A DNA stretch of 14,445 bases, from positions 9,134 through 23,578 of the forward strand of contig DHWU01000049.1 in NCBI GenBank assembly GCA_002413345.1, read 5' to 3'. The position numbers and the translations under genes are program-made. Shown in pieces: positions 12,999-14,445 of this stretch. The notes under the pieces are model-generated. The model worked only from the letters and a program-made list of their open reading frames with translations, did not search any database and was not told the origin of the DNA. Source of the stretch: Propionibacteriaceae bacterium UBA5174. GTDB lineage: Bacteria; Actinomycetota; Actinomycetes; Propionibacteriales; Propionibacteriaceae. Each line of letters begins with the position of its first letter. Position 1 is the first letter of the stretch.

Positions 12999-14445
12999 AT
13001 GACCGCACTAGTCACACCTCCCTCAACTGGCAACGACGCCAAAGCCGCCCAGTCTGTGCCAGACGCCGCTACCGGGTGGCACTGTGTTGACGGTAATGAG
13101 GCCGCCGCCTCCGTCGCTCACCGGTTGAGTGATGTCTGTGCGATCTACCCGATCACCCCGTCGTCGCCGATGGGAGAACTGGCCGACGTGTGGAGTTCGA
13201 AGGGGCAACGAAACATTTGGGGCCAGGTGCCGCGAATCGTTGAGATGCAATCCGAAGCCGGTGCTGCTGGCGCTCTGCATGGTGCGCTTCAGGCCGGTGC
13301 GCAGGCGAGCAGCTTCACCAGTTCGCAAGGACTGCTGCTGATGCTGCCGAATATGTACAAGATCGCTGGCGAGCTCACTCCGGCGGTGCTGCATGTGGCC
13401 GCGCGCGCAGTGGCGACCCACGCGCTGAGTATTTTCGGTGATCACTCCGACGTGATGGCTGCTCGGGTCACCGGGTGGTCGATCCTGGGCGCGAACACCG
13501 TCCAGGAGGCTCACGACATGGCAGCAGTCGCGCATGCTTCGTCCCTAGAGTCTCGGATTCCCTTCGTGCACTTCTTTGACGGCTTTCGCACTAGCCATGA
13601 AGTGAACCGGATCCAGATGCTGTCCGATGACGACCTGCGCTCGTTGGTCGATGAGGACGCCGTGCTGGCCCACCGGGCTCGCGGGATGCAGGCAAACGCC
13701 CCGGTGCTGCGGGGTACTGCCCAAAACCCGGATGTGTTCTTCCAAGGCCGTGAAGCCGCCAACCTGTTCTATGAAGCGGTGCCGGGCATCGTTGAAGCCA
13801 AGCTAGATCAGTTCTATGCGCTCACCGGACGCCGTTACAACCTGGTTGAGTACCACGGCGCTCCCGATGCTGAGCGGGTCGTGGTGATCATGGGCTCGGG
13901 TGCCGAGACAACGGCGAGCACGGTGGCGCATTTGACCGAAAGTGGTGAGAAAGTCGGCGTCCTAGTGGTGCGGCTTTACCGTCCGTTCCCGGCCGAGCAG
14001 TTTGTTGCCGCGATGCCGCAGACCGTCAAGGCGATTGCCGTCCTGGATCGGGCCAAAGAGCCTGGTGCCACCGGGGAGCCACTGTTCTTGGACGTCACTG
14101 CTGCGATGTCGGAATACCGCTCAGGGCAAGCCAAGATCATTGGCGGACGCTACGGGCTGGGTTCCAAGGAGTTTAATCCGCGCGATGTGGCCGCGGTGTA
14201 CGAAGAGTTGAAGGCTGTGGTTGCTGGCGAATCAGCGCGCCGCCGCTTCACTGTGGGCATCGTCGACGACGTGACTCACCTGAGCCTGCCGACTGACCCG
14301 GCTTTCCGGCTGCCCACTCGGGCTCGCCAGGCCGTCTTCTACGGTCTTGGCTCGGACGGCACAGTCGGTGCCAACAAGAACTCGGTGAAGCTGATCGGTG
14401 AGCACACCGACCTGTTCGCTCAGGGCTACTTCGTCTATGACTCGA
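12999..14445 (+). CDS. nifJ: Pyruvate:ferredoxin (flavodoxin) oxidoreductase, N-terminal part (partial)
   Basis: The frame is open from ATG at 12999 to the right edge: 482 codons of a protein usually near 1,170-1,200 residues. It decarboxylates pyruvate to acetyl-CoA with ferredoxin or flavodoxin as electron acceptor, using thiamine diphosphate and [4Fe-4S] clusters. The visible part is the N-terminal pyrimidine-binding domain (YPITPSSPM at 50-58, with Thr53, Glu86 in EMQSEAGA and Arg136 in HVAARAVA). The spacing of these three equals that of Thr31/Glu64/Arg114 in the Desulfovibrio enzyme. Next comes the transketolase C-terminal-like domain (VVVIMGSGAET, RLYRPFPAEQF). The start of the gamma-type domain follows, with GLGSDGTVGANKNSVKLIG near 455. 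The ThDP and ferredoxin-like domains lie beyond the window. The N-terminus has about 20 extra residues before WHCVDGNEAAA. AGGAG supports this ATG. Confidence 0.96.
   Translation, partial: MTALVTPPSTGNDAKAAQSVPDAATGWHCVDGNEAAASVAHRLSDVCAIYPITPSSPMGELADVWSSKGQRNIWGQVPRIVEMQSEAGAAGALHGALQAGAQASSFTSSQGLLLMLPNMYKIAGELTPAVLHVAARAVATHALSIFGDHSDVMAARVTGWSILGANTVQEAHDMAAVAHASSLESRIPFVHFFDGFRTSHEVNRIQMLSDDDLRSLVDEDAVLAHRARGMQANAPVLRGTAQNPDVFFQGREAANLFYEAVPGIVEAKLDQFYALTGRRYNLVEYHGAPDAERVVVIMGSGAETTASTVAHLTESGEKVGVLVVRLYRPFPAEQFVAAMPQTVKAIAVLDRAKEPGATGEPLFLDVTAAMSEYRSGQAKIIGGRYGLGSKEFNPRDVAAVYEELKAVVAGESARRRFTVGIVDDVTHLSLPTDPAFRLPTRARQAVFYGLGSDGTVGANKNSVKLIGEHTDLFAQGYFVYDS

Noticed and set aside
12818..13090. 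Plus-strand open frame of 90 codons upstream of nifJ
   Set aside because: It overlaps the well-supported nifJ start in another frame, covers the nifJ promoter and has no recognisable sequence.

Overview
The window looks like chromosomal DNA from an actinobacterium (Actinomycetota). By eye it is about 60% GC. Start codons are mixed ATG and GTG, and operons are tight with 4-base stop/start overlaps. Two genes have an actinobacterial-style TANNNT box placed so that the start codon would be the first transcribed base. I cannot name the genus. No insertion sequence, phage gene, tRNA, rRNA or CRISPR array was seen.

Region 1 (1-3900, minus strand) is an operon read from right to left: an AcpS-type phosphopantetheinyl transferase, a small carrier protein, an acyl-CoA-dehydrogenase-like flavoprotein, a class II synthetase-like amino acid:[carrier protein] ligase, and a tandem alpha/beta hydrolase that runs off the left edge. 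This reads as a self-contained assembly line. AcpS arms the carrier, the ligase loads an amino acid as a thioester, the flavoenzyme oxidises it or a derivative, and the hydrolase, whose second domain has Cys at the nucleophile elbow, may release or transfer it. The product cannot be told from the sequence. This is the best candidate here for an undescribed system.

Region 2 (4086-7496) holds a small unrecognised membrane protein, a class I [4Fe-4S] fumarase on the plus strand, and citrate synthase on the minus strand. The last two are convergent and share a 17-bp perfect hairpin as terminator.

Region 3 (7964-10993, plus strand) is a metal-uptake module: a Fur-family regulator (Nur/Zur-like), then a perfect 23-bp palindrome (TGCAA-N5-TTGCA core), then a complete CbiM-N-Q-O type nickel/cobalt ECF transporter. 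The layout suggests the regulator represses the transporter through that palindrome when metal is sufficient.

Region 4 (11180-14445, plus strand) has an NCS1 nucleobase-type permease with a probable leaderless transcript, a 364-bp gap containing a promoter and an inverted repeat, and the first 482 codons of pyruvate:ferredoxin (flavodoxin) oxidoreductase (nifJ), which runs off the right edge. Class I fumarase and this oxidoreductase are both oxygen-sensitive iron-sulfur enzymes, which suggests low-oxygen or facultative metabolism alongside citrate synthase.
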